From the NCBI GenBank assembly GCA_900239685.1, contig OENT01000562.1, positions 34,223 to 98,222 on the forward strand: DNA of 64,000 nucleotides. The letters run 5' to 3'. Below, one piece after another: positions 1 through 11,851 of this stretch (the stretch's first letter is position 1; each line of letters starts with the position of its first letter). This stretch comes from Rotaria macrura. Taxonomy: Eukaryota > Rotifera > Eurotatoria > Philodinida > Philodinidae. A program made the position numbers and the translations under genes. The notes beneath the pieces were generated by a model. It worked only from the letters and a program-made list of their open reading frames with translations, did no database searches and was not told the origin of the DNA.

Positions 1-2272
1 TGAAGATGTGTACAGTTAAACATAAGCCAAATGTCTATAATAAAATAGAAAATAAGCTAACAATGTTTATGGTTACAAAGCTCAATAGTATTCTTTTCCA
101 TAGGATATCAACATATTCAACAAAGATTATACGAAAATTAAATCTAGTGTTTCTATTTATCTATGATTTATAGTATTCTGTCATAGGTAGCAAATATAAC
201 GTGCACTTCATCCAATATATTCAGTAAAATATCGTCAACCAGTTAAAATTGTAACACTTTTACTAGACGTTTCGAATTTTGTAGGAGTTTCGAAGTTTGT
301 TTTAAAACATGTTCATGATAAAATGTTGACTCATTAAGGAGCGATTGAAAAAACTCGGCATCATATTCTACATACGAATAACTCCTGATGTGATGCAGAC
401 AAATGTGATATGTGCCACAAATGACTTGACGATAAAACATCGACATTGTTCAATGTGAAATTATTTTAAAGAAATTGCTTGGCGAGAGATCTTTATAAAA
501 ATAAGTTTCACGCTAAAAATTTGCCACCAAATGCATTTTATAATATTTTATTCGACAGATGCAGTCAGGAAAACAAAAGGAAAAGGGAAAGATCACATGG
601 AATGGTTTCATGATCGAATTCAACTATCTTGAAAGAGAGACACTGATGACTGTTCATCAAAACTGTGTCTGCATAGAATATTTCAGCTCGAAACTATTCT
701 GTTAATCTAATCAGAACCTCGCAGCACGTAACATTTAGAAATTTTTAAATAGAGGATCTTATCCAGAGACTAATGAAAATTTTCTTTCGAAAAACGACAT
801 TGGAGATAAGGAATTTCATTCGCACAATATGAAATATCTTACTAGTGTTTTAAAATGAATTGTAGAGGATTTGTTGTGTTATGATCATGTTCACATGATG
901 GGTTTATTTTTCTTTCGAATTAATGTTTTACAGAAATAGTCAAGTATATAAATCTTCAGATGAATCTAGGATATATTTTGAGCCGGATCAAATGCGTAGA
1001 ATACAATATTTGCTTTTATTTTAAAGCAATCGAAAATTAATATACATATAGTCGAAAAGAATTGATCGTCAATGATTCTGAGTAATGTCTTTTGCACAGA
1101 ACGAGAGTTATTTAACTTCATAATCCAACCATAAGCAGGCCTCTATATGAACAAGACCAATTTAAATCAATATTCGCCAATACAATCCTCTGAGTCTAAT
1201 TCCGTATCAAATGAAAATCATTTCCATACTATTTATGTTTTAAAGAAGAAAAACCATCAATTAACATTTTCATAAGCAAAAATGCATTCAGATGTTCAAA
1301 TAAAACAGAAAATTGTCTATGTATCTTAAAAATTCATTCAACATGCCATTATTAGAGAATATACGAGTAACAAAAAAAAATTATTCAAAAGATTGTATAT
1401 TTCAATTCTATTTAATTGAAACATTCATTCACGTCAAGAATGTTGGACAAGTGCGAGTTTCTTTGAATATGACTCTGGTACTGACAAAATATCAAAACAT
1501 TTAAATATCATGAAATAGTAAACTTCTATCGGCCTAAAAGATCACAAGAGAAACTATATTGATCGGTTCATCATGGTAATATACGATGAATCGTAATTCA
1601 ACAGATTGAGATGAGTCGAAAACATCTGGATCTTATAATCAAAAGATGATAAAGATATATTGTGCATATGAGCTACTATTGAAACATGAATTGATTCAGG
1701 AACTTATGTCGAATGATCCGTTATATAGAATGCCTATTGTCTGTCGGTTGATCAACAATCGATCATAAACAAAAAGAAATGATGTTAGAACGACTGATTC
1801 AATTGAAACGTTTTCAAATCAAATTGTGTATTTTCATCAGATTCTTATTACCAATCATTTCTTCAATACATTGATCAGATGATATGATCAACAATTGAAA
1901 TGCTGCTGTTATCGTTATTTTTATCGATGTTTGACTTGAATTAATACATGACCAGAAATATTCATTTTTTAATGTTGATTTCGACTTTATTCGTCGAGCA
2001 TAATTTGTTAAATTCCATGAATGTATAGCTGGTATCAGTGACATGTGTTCTAAAAATGTAATTAGGTATTTCAAACACAAAAAGAAACAAGTATTTTTCT
2101 CTAAGAATGAATTATTTAAGCTAGACAATACACAATAAGTATTGTTAGCAAAACAAAAGAAGAAACAAAAACTGTTTGCTTGATTGTTCACTATATATTA
2201 AAAGAGAAAAGAAAAAACAAACAACGAGAAACCACGAGATTCTCAATCTGACACATATTGGTTGATTTCCAC
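1..2272. other. Intergenic, no gene recognised
   Basis: A+T-rich sequence downstream of the uridine kinase gene. Open frames here are short (under about 130 codons), have no recognisable domain, and are not flanked by consistent splice sites. The part next to 2272 is presumably the kinase 3' UTR, but no clear AATAAA was identified there. Confidence 0.6.
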
Positions 2273-5263
2273 TTAATGCGGTCTTGCTCGTGCATTGTGT
2301 TCGGTTGGTTGTTGACTATCACTTTTTGCTGGTTTACATTTAAGAAAATCTCGTATATGTTGAACAATAAGATCAACAGCAACATGATTATCAGCGCCAC
2401 GTGGTATAATAACATCGGCATATTTCTTTGTTGGCAAACAAAAATCTTCAAACGATGGTTTAACATAATTTGTATAACCAGTTAAAACATGTTCTAAATT
2501 TCTACCATGTTGTTTCATATCACGTAAGACACGACGCGCTAAACGAGTATCAGCATCCGTATCAACGAATAATTTCATTTGGAATAAATTCTATGAAAAG
2601 ATAAAGCAAATCAATTAAAAATGATTCATCTATAAATGCAGTTTGAACTAAGATGAAAATAATTGATCGTGCTCATATTGAAAATACCTCATAGTTATTC
2701 AGCGAAGCAAAAGATGTTTTGTTGTTATAGTGTTCCGTATTTCAGTTTTTTTAATACTCGTACTCAGTAATAAAATCGAACTTGAGCATTTACACTGAAC
2801 AATCTTTAGATTGTGATCTTACGAATCAGATAATTTCTTGTCAATTTCATCGAAAACAAAATTTCATGTCTGTTCAAATAAGTGTTCTGCAATGAAATGA
2901 CTTAAAACTATTCTTTTGATCCACATCCACATCATAGTGTTGTGCACGATGCGAGTAAATATTATCGATGCGTATATGTTCTACTTTCTTTTGTAACATT
3001 GAGCTAGTATGGATCCTATCCAGAGATTGATTAATTAATTTCAGTTATAATACTAACGAAGTGAATATTTTCTGTATAGTTCTACAACAAGCCATCAACA
3101 TATGCATAGTATAATAATAGCTTTTATGTTGAATATGACTTTCTAGTATACATTCTATTCATCATATCCGTTTAAGTTCACATTCTTCTCAATATGATTA
3201 TTTGAGTAAACTTCTACTCTATTCGATAGTATGATTAAGAGAAAGGAATAAAAGTATCTTGCCACTAGAGTCCATTGGGATCTATGTATCAGCATTATAT
3301 AGCTCATCCTTACTACAGATCTCAAAGTTTTAAATAATAATGTTAAAGAAACAAATCGAATAGCTACGATTACTTATTAGTTAATGTTTCCATGGGTTGT
3401 TGATCTTTCCGAGGTATCTAGATATAGATGAGCAAAATCAGGCAAAACAGAATATACAACCCATTCATTCGACTCTTATTCTCCACAAAAACTTTCTTTT
3501 TGAATAATTTCTTTTATCCTAGCCTTAATTAAAACTATTTGCTCTTTTACATGACTTTTAATTAAAACTAAGTAATTAATTCAAATGTAATTAGTGAATA
3601 TCTTTTGAACGATATGATATAAAAAAAAGTATGAAAACTTCAGAATAGACTCTGAAATCCAAGCTACATCTATGGTAAAATTTTCTATCAGATCAAATTC
3701 CAACGGATTTCGTCCAAAAAACTGACTTCATAAATAAGCAATTCTGTATAGAAATAAATCCTGTTATGTTACCATAATCCCAGGACTCTGAGCAAGGATT
3801 CGTACGATTTAATAATCTTTTCCAAACTTTTTATTTTATTGTGTGGATATCTTTTCGGTAAGTGTGTTGTTACTGCATCACGTCACTAACACCACATAAA
3901 CGAAATTTACTTTAAAATGTAAACATATTCAGAAAAAATGTTAAGCAGATATTTTTAGCACCAGGAGTCGTCTGCAAGATGTAGTATTTAGTTTTTGAAA
4001 AAAGTATTTCAATTTGCAGATTTTTCAAATTGAAATGCTTGCAATGGAAGTTGATTTCCTTTTTTAAGTCACGTCGCTAACTAATGGTTAGACCCTATGT
4101 ATCTACAATGCTTCAGTTTGTATCATCTTGGTCGAGTAATAAGATCCTTATACAGCAGTGTTCAGTGAAATACGAGAACTTTTTCTTGTTTTTAGGATGA
4201 TCCGTAATGATCGATTTGGGACAAGATCCCGACGTGGATACCTCCAGGCTAATAAACTTAAATAGAAGTCGTTCTTCGAATAGAACATGAACTTGCAAGA
4301 AAGGAATTGATTGGTGAAGTCTCGTTATTCGTTTGCGTTTATGATCAGTTACATATTTTCTTTTGACGAATATATTTTTTCAATCTCGCTATAAGACGAT
4401 CGAAAAAAAAAAGATTACTATATATCTATGATAAATCTCAGTTCATGACAAGTTAGAATAGTATTTATTTTACGACCTAATTTCATTCTGCAGGTATAAA
4501 ACGGACAAAAGAAAAGTTATAGAAGAAGCGTCAGAAAACACATGTATTCTCTTCATATCAATTCTTATCTATTCATTCGTTTCTCCAATAAGACGAGACA
4601 GATGATGTTTTTACTCATAGAAGAAAATTAAGGCTTTATTAACTCGTTTCACAGCCTTATTCCATCACGTGACTAATCGAGCCAAGAAAAAAACAATAGA
4701 TACTCGATGAAATCAACCTAACTCGATTGGATATTAGGTAGGTTGATATCTTATTTTCTTACTCGAATTTCTGGAAAGTAAAAAATCAAAATTCCTTCAA
4801 TTATAATGACGGGCACCGGTTGAATTGTATCCACAACTCCTTCTACATGTTCATATTTTCCTGTATTATAACGACCAATCTAAAAATGTCAATGCGAATA
4901 AATATCGATAAACTTCTTATGTCTTTCTTACTTGAACTGTTTTACCATTAAGTAAATCTTGTAGAGTTCGATATAGACTTTTTTCATCAAAAGCATCAGG
5001 ATGATCAATATTATAATTTCCTCGTAGAGCCATTTCACGTTGTTCAGCTGTTTTCGGTTTATAGAAATTTTCCATTGGTATAACAGTGACAAGACTTGCA
5101 TGATCAGGATCAGCTGTTGATTGCAGATCTTCAACTATTTTTTGACATACAGTTGATTTACCTAAATAAATACGTATGCATATGAAATATCTATTGTATA
5201 AGTAAAATATTTACCTGAACATGGACCACCGGCAACACCAATTAAAAATGGAACAATGGGCAT
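2273..5263 (-). CDS. UCK: Uridine-cytidine kinase
   Basis: This cytosolic salvage enzyme phosphorylates uridine and cytidine to UMP and CMP using ATP. Four exons join in frame: 5263-5215, 5161-4932, 4879-4763 and 2590-2273, giving 237 residues. The P-loop [12 protein letters not shown] lies at residues 9-20 and is split by intron 1. The nucleoside-binding stretch with PMENFYKP follows in exon 2. Exon 3 encodes [15 protein letters not shown]. Exon 4 encodes the family block [17 protein letters not shown] and then [18 protein letters not shown]. Intron 3 is about 2.2 kb; the other two are about 50 nt. There is no C-terminal UPRT domain, so it is the short single-domain form. The start ATG sits 47 bp below the WDR83 stop codon on the same strand and follows a splice-acceptor-like tract. 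UCK1/UCK2-type identity is secure; the exact paralogue is not. Confidence 0.93.
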
Positions 5264-5310
5264 AATTCAATTTATATCTTAAACGAAACAAAAAAAAACA
5301 ATAATTATTA
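5264..5310 (-). promoter_or_regulatory. Intercistronic gap with candidate trans-splice acceptor
   Basis: Only 47 bp separate the WDR83 stop from the uridine kinase ATG. On the minus strand a T-rich tract (about 5300-5280) ends in AAG at 5280-5278, 14 nt before the ATG. No cis donor fits between the two genes. This is what an SL trans-splicing acceptor looks like; the function is inferred. Confidence 0.5.
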
Positions 5311-8300
5311 TTATTCAAAGCCTCCACTAACAAATTTAGGAACATGAATTGGTTTTTCATTTATAATAGTTTTTTTAATTTCTTGTTTTTCTTCGATATT
5401 ATCGGTCTTTTTCCACATATAAATATTTCCTTCTTGAGCTGTTAGTAATTTATCGTCTTTTGGATGATGTGTTAATGTATTCACTGATTTTCTATTATCA
5501 GGCTCATGTTCAACGGCACATATTTGCTTAGCTGTTAATAAATTCCAACATATCAAACGGCCATTCTCTGAACCACTATATACGAATTGATCATCGTTTG
5601 ATAGAGCACTTTCAATCATATACGTATTATTTGTATAATCAACAAATGTTTGTAATAATTTGGAATTCAATTTATCGAACAACATCATTTGACTTGATAA
5701 TGTTCCGACAAGAAAACATTGTTGATCATGTGAAAGATTAATATATGTTAGATTATGTCCAATAAAATTATCATATAATTTACCATAACGTATATCATAT
5801 ATACGAACACGTTGATCGAGTGAAGTTGTTAATAATTCATGATTACCTAATGCTATACTTGTAACACTATCTTTAGCATCGTCTAACACTTGAATAGGAT
5901 CGTATTCACGTGATTTAACATCCCATATTTTTACAGTACCATCAATCGATGCCGAGAATATGATTGTTGCTTCTTCATTAAAACGTACAGCTTGTACACG
6001 TCCTAAAAGTTTGATCGAAATCAATTCAAGTATATTGGGTTAAATCAAAATTTTCGAGCTAGGTTGTTGCGTTTATTTGGAAAACGAATTATCTATCAAG
6101 TTTTTCTCTATCAGTGACTTATCGAGATTGGATGATATTCATATCAATTTACCTTATATACATTAGATACATTGTTATCATATTCTTAGTTTCAATCAGC
6201 ATCTACCGGATAATATTGAATGGTACGCGTGACATATCTTTGGATGCTTAGATACAGTTCACGAAAATTTCAATTATATTCTTTGATATTTTCTTTCCTA
6301 AATAAACGAAGAAAGTTCTGAACATGCTGAATTTTTTGTTCTGTATCCGTTGAATATTAAATGCAGTTTACAGTATACAAAGTGGCATTTTTTCTAATAC
6401 AATACAGGTGTCGATAATGTTGTAACATTTTCGTATTTAGTATATATCTCGGGTTCTGGCTAGGCATATGATAAAACTTTGAATACTTTTCAAAAATATA
6501 AATCATGAAATGCTCTATCAATACTATGTAGACCAAATCCTATAGGAAGTCAGAAGAGTCCTCGAAATATTTTCTATATGATGTAAAATGATGCGAAATG
6601 ACTATGGCATATAAGTTGTTCATTTTGAGTTGAACAAAAATGATCACAACAAGTAAAAGGAAAACGAATTCAATAATACTAGTTTCGTAGAATTCAAGAT
6701 TTTATCAGATGCCTAACTCGAGACTTATGCGAAAGAAAAAATGTTGCAACATTATCCTTACCTGTGTTGTAGTAGAAAACATGTCACTTTTTATACTGTA
6801 AACTGCGTTTCATATTCAACGTACGTAAACCAAAAGATGCACGACATTCAGGATTTCTGTCTACATTTAGTAGGGGAATAGGTTAAAAATGTGCAGTTAT
6901 TAAAAAATAGGATATATAATTGAAATTTTCATGGACACAGGAATGCTTATTAGAAATCTGTTTTTATATATCACAGAGTAAAATGTGATGTGACCCTTTA
7001 TCTTGGAAGTAAAAACTTAGCTCTATATATAGAGTGACAAAAAGCGTTGGAAAATTACAACAAACTTACTAAAGAAACACTACACAACTTCTTGAGAGAA
7101 AGGGTAGATTCCAACATTTATGAAAGGAAAGAAAAACTCCATGATGCATAACTAACACTAATAGAAACGAATAAGAACATAAGGGATCATATGCAATCGT
7201 ATCGAGCAACAGAGAAAATCCGAACGTATATCTATCGGAAGATGTATCTGTTCCCGAGTGACATTGACAATAAATTTCTTATTCATATCGTTGAATGAAA
7301 CTGATGCTGCTATTTTCCTAGTCATGTCGTATGACATTTTGTCATACATAAACACGTATTTCAGATAGTTGTTCCTATGCTTAACTGATATTTCGTAAAA
7401 AGATATCGCATATATCATTCAATATTTTAACAACATATCTCTTGTACGTAAGATTGATATTGTATGCTTGAACGTGCATGAACCTGAGTTCGGTTAATTT
7501 CAATAAAAATAACCATGTAAGGTATACGTATATAAAAATGACTAGCAAAATTATCCAACGAGAGTATCAAGAAATATAAATAAGAATCATATTCGTTAAT
7601 TTAAGATGCACACAAAACTAAAATCCTAGCTTTTCAGCGCGTAGAACAAACTTGTATTGCTATATTTGAACAATATAGAAAAAATTACTTTCCACTAAAT
7701 GAAACGTCTCCCTCGAGTCTAAGATTGATTCTAGGTGGCAAACTGGTTTTTTCATAGAAAATAATGAAAACAAAGCTTTATGTTCTTCCCAAAGTTAGCT
7801 GTATTTCACCCGAAAAAAAAACTAGCAGATGACTTGAAGACGTCTCAGTTAGTAGACAATTTTATGCTCTAGTTTTCTATGTTGCTAAAATGAAAATATA
7901 TCTCAGTGTTCTACGTGAATGTACAGAAAGGAAAAATATAACCATGATATATCGTGTGATTTTTTCAGAATAAAGTGAACGACGAGTAGTTTATTAATGA
8001 GATTTTCAACATGAAATCAGATAGCTATGTGTAGATTATAATCGTCAGCGGTTTACTTTGATTTTAGAACAGCCTAAACAATTTTTTTTGAAGATCTTCA
8101 TCTACGCGTTTAAAATGAGAAAAAGTGAATTTTTCAATTATATTGACATGAAATACAGTTAATGATCATTGAACAATGATTCTCAACAGATTGTGATCTC
8201 TCTTACCATAAGAAAAAAGTTAACTAGAGAAGTACGAATCTTGGGCAAGAAAAAAAACAAATCAAATTGAAAGCTCCTTCACTGATGAAAATGTTGTATA

Positions 8301-9409
8301 GGCATGGAATGTTGCAGTTGATTTCAGCTTGTGATGAAAGATCTGTAATTCAAATCATTACCAAAATATATTTGAATCTTAACTTCTAGAAAACTCAATG
8401 ATTCCGGAAGATTTTTTTAAAATTTGCTTGAATAAGAAATAGTTTTATTTGCCGCCAGCGAAGATGATAAACATTTTCGTTTGTACGAAAAATCTGTTGT
8501 ACTGCTAAAATCTACCAATTTGATGAAAGCTGTTTGAAACTATCGTAGCCTATGAGATTTGAACTTATACTAAGCTTTGTATCTCAGCCACCTATGTAAA
8601 CGTTTATAGTTGCGTACTAAGGATTTTCTACTTGATGTCATGATGCTTCACTGCATTCTACGATATGAGTATGGTAAAATCATGAAATATCAGAATTAAA
8701 TCAGAATTTTCAATTAAAAATAGGAAGATCAGGAAGGAAACTTTGCTGTGAGATAAGCATGCTGCTCTAATATGGAGGACAAAATAAAATCAACATTTAT
8801 GAGAGAACACTTAACACATGCTATTTTCTATATACCTTCAAGTGACGCTCAAGTATTCAATCACTTCGATAGAAAAGTATCATTAATGAAACTGAGTAGC
8901 TAGAAAAAAAACATCTCATCGAAGTCTTAAATTTCACCATTCATAAATATCTATCGAGATCCTATTCAAAATTAAAAAAAAAGACAAATAATACATAAGA
9001 AATCTTTTATACCAGCATGTGCATGATATTTTTTCACAATTTTACCACTCATCACATCAATATACAAAACTCGTTTATCAACACCACCTAAAACAACGTA
9101 AGAATAATATTCATATTATGATCGATTAGTAAATAAATACCGGAACATATTCGACTATTGTCAAACGAACTATGTACATCAAGTACTTCTTGACTATGTC
9201 CTGTGTAGGTTTTTATAGCTAAACTACTATCAGGCTTCCATAATTTAATTGTTCGATCACTACCCGATGTTAGACAATAATTGCCGTCGATATTATATCG
9301 TACACAACGGATAGCACCTTGAGCAGCTGAAAATTTTCGTTCAAGCTAATTTTAAACAAATATATGTGAGACAAAAAAAACAAAAGAACACTCATACACA
9401 CACCTGCAT
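5311..9409 (-). CDS. WDR83: WD40 scaffold protein WDR83 (MORG1)
   Basis: WDR83/MORG1 is a WD40 propeller known as a scaffold for ERK signalling and as a spliceosome-associated protein. Four exons join in frame: 9409-9404 (only ATG CAG), 9345-9141, 9087-9013 and 6002-5311, giving 325 residues; vertebrate WDR83 has about 315. WD signatures are visible in order: TSGSDRTIKLWKP, SGGVDKRVLYIDV, FSASIDGTVKIWDVK, TTSLDQRVRIYDIR, SGSENGRLICWNL, and a last blade ending NIYMWKK. The family-typical block DAKDSVTSI is present. Intron 3 is about 3.0 kb; the others are 53-58 nt. The start was chosen because exon 1 gives an in-frame ATG directly after a TAA and joins exon 2 in phase 0. The gene lies 167 bp downstream of beta adaptin and 47 bp upstream of uridine kinase, all on the same strand. 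Confidence 0.9.
6003..9012 (-). other. Long WDR83 intron (about 3.0 kb)
   Basis: This intron separates the second and third thirds of the propeller. It is A+T-rich, shows no recognisable nested gene on either strand, and has ordinary GT-AG ends. Confidence 0.75.
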
Positions 9410-9576
9410 TTAATCAGGTCAAAGAATGTATATCTATTTCAAAAATTTCAGATCTACAAAAAAAAAGAATATAAAAAAATGCTTTTCTTTTTGTTCTTCC
9501 AAATGATTATTTTCTTAGGAGTATAATTTATTGATCAAAATAAAAAAAAGAATAATGGACAGTTTCGATTTTCTTT
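9410..9576 (-). promoter_or_regulatory. Intercistronic gap with poly(A) signal and candidate trans-splice acceptor
   Basis: These 167 bp lie between the beta-adaptin stop and the WDR83 ATG. Reading the minus strand, AATAAA is at 9533-9528. It is followed by a long pyrimidine tract ending in TAG at 9456-9454, 44 nt before the WDR83 ATG. A poly(A) signal followed by an unpaired 3' splice site is the layout of operon intercistronic regions processed by SL trans-splicing. The function is inferred. Confidence 0.5.
9528..9533 (-). terminator. Poly(A) signal AATAAA of the beta-adaptin gene
   Basis: AATAAA on the minus strand, 43 nt beyond the adaptin TAA and upstream of the WDR83 acceptor. Confidence 0.6.
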
Positions 9577-11811
9577 TTAAGTACTACCAATCATACGTTC
9601 ATATGCTTGGACGATTAAATTCGCAACATCGGGAACTTTTGTTTTGAGCGAAAACTAAATGTAAAATAAAAAAACAAGATAGATTTTGCCAATATATTTT
9701 AAAATAAAATTTCTTTTCTCTTTTCTTACAGTAATTGTTCGATTTCCTGGCGTAATTTTTAATTCTACCATAGCAAAAATCCCATTGGTTAATTTAATTG
9801 TTTGATAGAGCATTTCTTTTTGTTCAATAACTGTTCGTGATATCGTATGAATATTATTTAAACGTAATTTATTTTGTAAATCATCAACCGATAAATTATT
9901 TATATTTTGTAATTGATGTTTGACTTCGTTCATTTCCGGTATTTCTTGCCATGTTTGTACAAATGTCATTTTATCCATTTCTCCATTATGAACAAAATAA
10001 ACATGTATAGGTACAATACAATTAAAATAGAATATGTCAATATTATTTTTTACAGCAACTTGAAGTATTGTTAATGGATCCATTTTCATTATTAATCCAT
10101 TCGTATTTAATATTATTTGTGTTGATACAGTTTGATTTGGAAATAGTGGACTTGTTATTTGTAAGGGTTGCGCTGGTGATAAACCAAAACTATTACGATT
10201 TATTTGTAATGCAAAATCATTCATAGGTTGTAATGCTTTATTTGTAAAATCCATGTCCATAACAATTTGATTATTACGAAGAGCGAATGTACCAGATATT
10301 TCAAGACCTTTACCTTTCTGCGCACTTAACCAAACCTTCAAAGAAAACATTAGATGGGTGTAAAAACAAGAAAATGAACATACGCAAAACAAATCTACTA
10401 CATCGATGTCAAATAAAATTTACAGTTTAAATCTAATATCATAGACAGTACAGCCCAATAAAATGGTTGCTTATCAAGCATAAAAATGACTCATATAAAA
10501 CTAAGAATGACTAAAAACAATAATACGTATCAAACAGACATTTACGAATATTCTACAAACAACCATGAAGATATTTTGATGGTGCCTAGGAACATGCAAT
10601 GTGATTTCTGACAGGTTATATTCAAGAAAAATCATTTGTGTTTCAATAAACAAATAAGATTTAGTTTAGTTTACTATTTTAAGAAAAAACTCTTCATTGA
10701 TTACGAATCTACTTCAATGATTTGAACTTTTCAATACATGATACAGTATTCATTGCTTTTCGTCAGTAACGAGAAGCATATCCGAAATTTAGACTTAAAA
10801 AAATTGATAAATTTCTTACGATATCAAAAATGATATATCTATTAAAGATTATTATGCTTACTTTGGTAATTCAAATCATAGCTGACAATAGGTGTTTCCA
10901 AGACTCTTTGTATGGGGGACGGGTGGAAAGCAGGCCTTAAAATCGGGCCACATTTTTATGCTGGTCCAGCCGGTACCGAGCCAAGCATTTACATATCATG
11001 CCCACACGGCCAGGCCCAATTTAGAATAGCACTATTAAAAGTGTATTTCTTTTACAAAAAACATTTCTACACTATCAAGCTGCACAAACACTAGGGTCAT
11101 TTGTAAGAATGTTGTAAAAATTTTATTGTCAAAGTAATCATAAGTTGAGTCAAATTCGACAATCTTTATGCCTTGAAAAGAGCATTCTCGAACTTCTTGA
11201 AGATTACCATTGATTAACAAAAGCTGTCTCAAGAATATAGCTCGTTGAACGATCACACACAGTGAGATCGTGAACATTTTAAGTTATGCTATTAATTTTA
11301 GTACGTAGTTGACCTCGTTAAAATTCGGTGGAACTCATGCTGCTTAATGTTTATGATAGAGTGACAGCCGTGTGCGTAGATCAACAATATATAAATGAAT
11401 CAAATAAATTCTGTTTGTATTTATCAGATATATAAAGCTTTGAAATAGTTTGTACAATAGAGATTCTCGGTTATGAGGAGTTTCCAAGAGACAAAGATCG
11501 ATTGCGATTCATTAACATAAGTTTATCTACTAAAATTGTTTGTTAAAATTCGATTAGGAAGGGCTGAAACAAATCACAATCTACTTTCAATGTGGAAAAA
11601 ATTAGATTTCTTTTTCTATTCAATTAGTTTAATTTCAATGAATGATTAACTGGAGATAATATTTTTTTTAAATCAACTCTATTCTATTTTCTGACATGGA
11701 AAATTTGATGAAAATAGAGATGAAGTCTGAGCCCCTAACCGAACCAGAACGTTCGGGTTCGTTGCATGGCTATGCCTGGCCCACCAGGCCCAATGCTAAA
11801 ACCTATTTAGG

Positions 11812-11851
<40 letters not shown>

